Shown: piece after piece, positions 6,981-7,791 of the stretch
How positions within the stretch are numbered: position 1 is the first letter of the stretch
Layout of the letters: each line of letters starts with the position of its first letter
DNA from: Candidatus Rokuibacteriota bacterium
GTDB lineage: Bacteria; Methylomirabilota; Methylomirabilia; Rokubacteriales; CSP1-6
Length of the DNA stretch: 7,791 bases
Assembly (NCBI GenBank): GCA_003221435.1
Contig: QHRS01000114.1
Coordinates: 1-7,791 of the forward strand
Reading direction: 5' to 3'
The notes under the pieces: generated by a model
The model's input: only the letters and a program-made list of their open reading frames with translations
Told to the model about the DNA's origin: nothing
Databases searched by the model: none
Translations under genes and position numbers: made by a program

Positions 6981-7791
6981 TCAGAAGTCGGCGCGCTGGC
7001 CGGAACGGCGCAGAGTGTCGAGTGACACGCGACTGACCTGGTCGAGCACGTACTCGCGCACCGTGCGCGGCGGCGGCAGGTCGCGGACCACGCGGCCCTG
7101 CGCGACGAGGGGCTTGAGCAACGCCTCCTGCTCTCCGCCGCAGGCGCACGCGCCGGGCGGCCTCGACGCGGCGAGAACGATCGTCGCCCCGCAGGCGTGG
7201 CAGCGGTAGACCTGCTTCGCGCCCGACCTCTTGCCGCGCTTGGCGAACGGCCGCCCCTCGATCTCGACGATGTCGAGCGCGAAGTTGAACACCGGTGCGT
7301 TGGCGATCGCCGTACCCACGCCGTACCCGTCGACGACTTCGTTGAGGCGCAGGATCTCGTGCTCGTCGATGCCGCCCGAGACGAGGATCCTCACGTGCTC
7401 GTGGCCCCGGAGGTCCAGCTCCCACCGGACCTCCTGCAGGATCCGCAGAAAATCGCCGCGCCGTGACGAGGGCGTGTCGAGCCGCACGGCGAAGAGATCC
7501 TTGCCGAGCGCGTCGGCGACCCGGATGGCCTCGAACTTCTCGTCCTGGAGCGTGTCGATCAGCGCGACGCGCCGGATTTTCGGATCCACCACCTCATTGA
7601 AGGCCCGGAGCGCCTCGACCGTGTCGCCAACGACGAGGACCAGCGAGTGCGGAATCGTGCCCACCGGTTCTGCGTCGATCAGCTCGGCGGACTTCGTGAC
7701 CGCGACCCCGTCGCACCCGCCGATGAACGCGTTGCGCTCGATCATCGGCGCGATGGCCGGATGCATGCGGCGGGCGCCGAACGAGATGACC
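6981..7791 (-). CDS. Nicotinate phosphoribosyltransferase, C-terminal part (5' end outside window)
   Basis: This gene enters from the right edge; 269 residues to the stop are present, starting VISFGARRMHP, so the ATG at 7766 is internal. NAPRTase joins nicotinate to PRPP to give nicotinate mononucleotide in cytosolic NAD salvage. Seen are SFGARR near the edge, GGCDGVAVTKSA (24-35 of the fragment), GTIPHS (44-49), VALIDT, AVRLDTPSSRRGDF (101-114), ILVSGGID (135-142) and GYGVGT (155-160), all typical barrel motifs of the family. After the barrel there is a four-cysteine cluster, CHAC at 197-200 and CAC at 215-217, matching the zinc-knuckle C-terminal domain known from the short archaeal-type NAPRTases such as that of Thermoplasma. 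A quinolinate phosphoribosyltransferase is less likely because of this domain and the GTIPHS motif. Confidence 0.88.
   Translation of the reverse strand, partial: VISFGARRMHPAIAPMIERNAFIGGCDGVAVTKSAELIDAEPVGTIPHSLVLVVGDTVEALRAFNEVVDPKIRRVALIDTLQDEKFEAIRVADALGKDLFAVRLDTPSSRRGDFLRILQEVRWELDLRGHEHVRILVSGGIDEHEILRLNEVVDGYGVGTAIANAPVFNFALDIVEIEGRPFAKRGKRSGAKQVYRCHACGATIVLAASRPPGACACGGEQEALLKPLVAQGRVVRDLPPPRTVREYVLDQVSRVSLDTLRRSGQRADF

Overview
This is a G+C-rich chromosomal segment in which every supported gene lies on the minus strand. The reading order of the cell is therefore right to left. The GC-rich codon use, the AccD/FolC pair attached to trp genes, and a secreted OstA/LptD-like protein (implying an outer membrane) suggest an uncultured Gram-negative bacterium, for example a Rokubacteria/Methylomirabilota-like or deltaproteobacterial-like lineage. 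That placement is an inference from content; no rRNA or other marker is present.

Layout in transcription order. (1) 7791-6981: the C-terminal part of a nicotinate phosphoribosyltransferase (NAD salvage), followed by two GC-rich hairpins. (2) 6871-5931: a D-2-hydroxyacid dehydrogenase whose reading frame is broken at its NAD-binding motif. (3) 5858-2380: trpC-trpF-trpB-trpA, which turn the product of TrpD (phosphoribosylanthranilate) into tryptophan. (4) 2306-181: accD (carboxyltransferase beta subunit of acetyl-CoA carboxylase, fatty-acid synthesis) and folC (folylpolyglutamate/dihydrofolate synthase). (5) 129-1: the first 43 codons of a signal-peptide-bearing protein resembling the N-terminus of an LptD/OstA-type LPS transport protein.

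The trpF/trpB, trpB/trpA and accD/folC junctions are all four-base ATGA overlaps, which suggests translational coupling. A 73-nt gap holding a perfect 10-bp hairpin separates trpA from accD. A sigma70-like promoter candidate lies just before trpC and another before the lptD-like gene; both would give very short leaders. trpE, trpG and trpD are not in the window.

This is an ordinary housekeeping region. I found no mobile element, CRISPR array, tRNA/rRNA or defence system, and no evidence of an undescribed system. The points most worth a second look are the broken dehydrogenase frame, the missing GG(T/S)G motif in TrpF, and the intergenic dyads at the presumed promoters.
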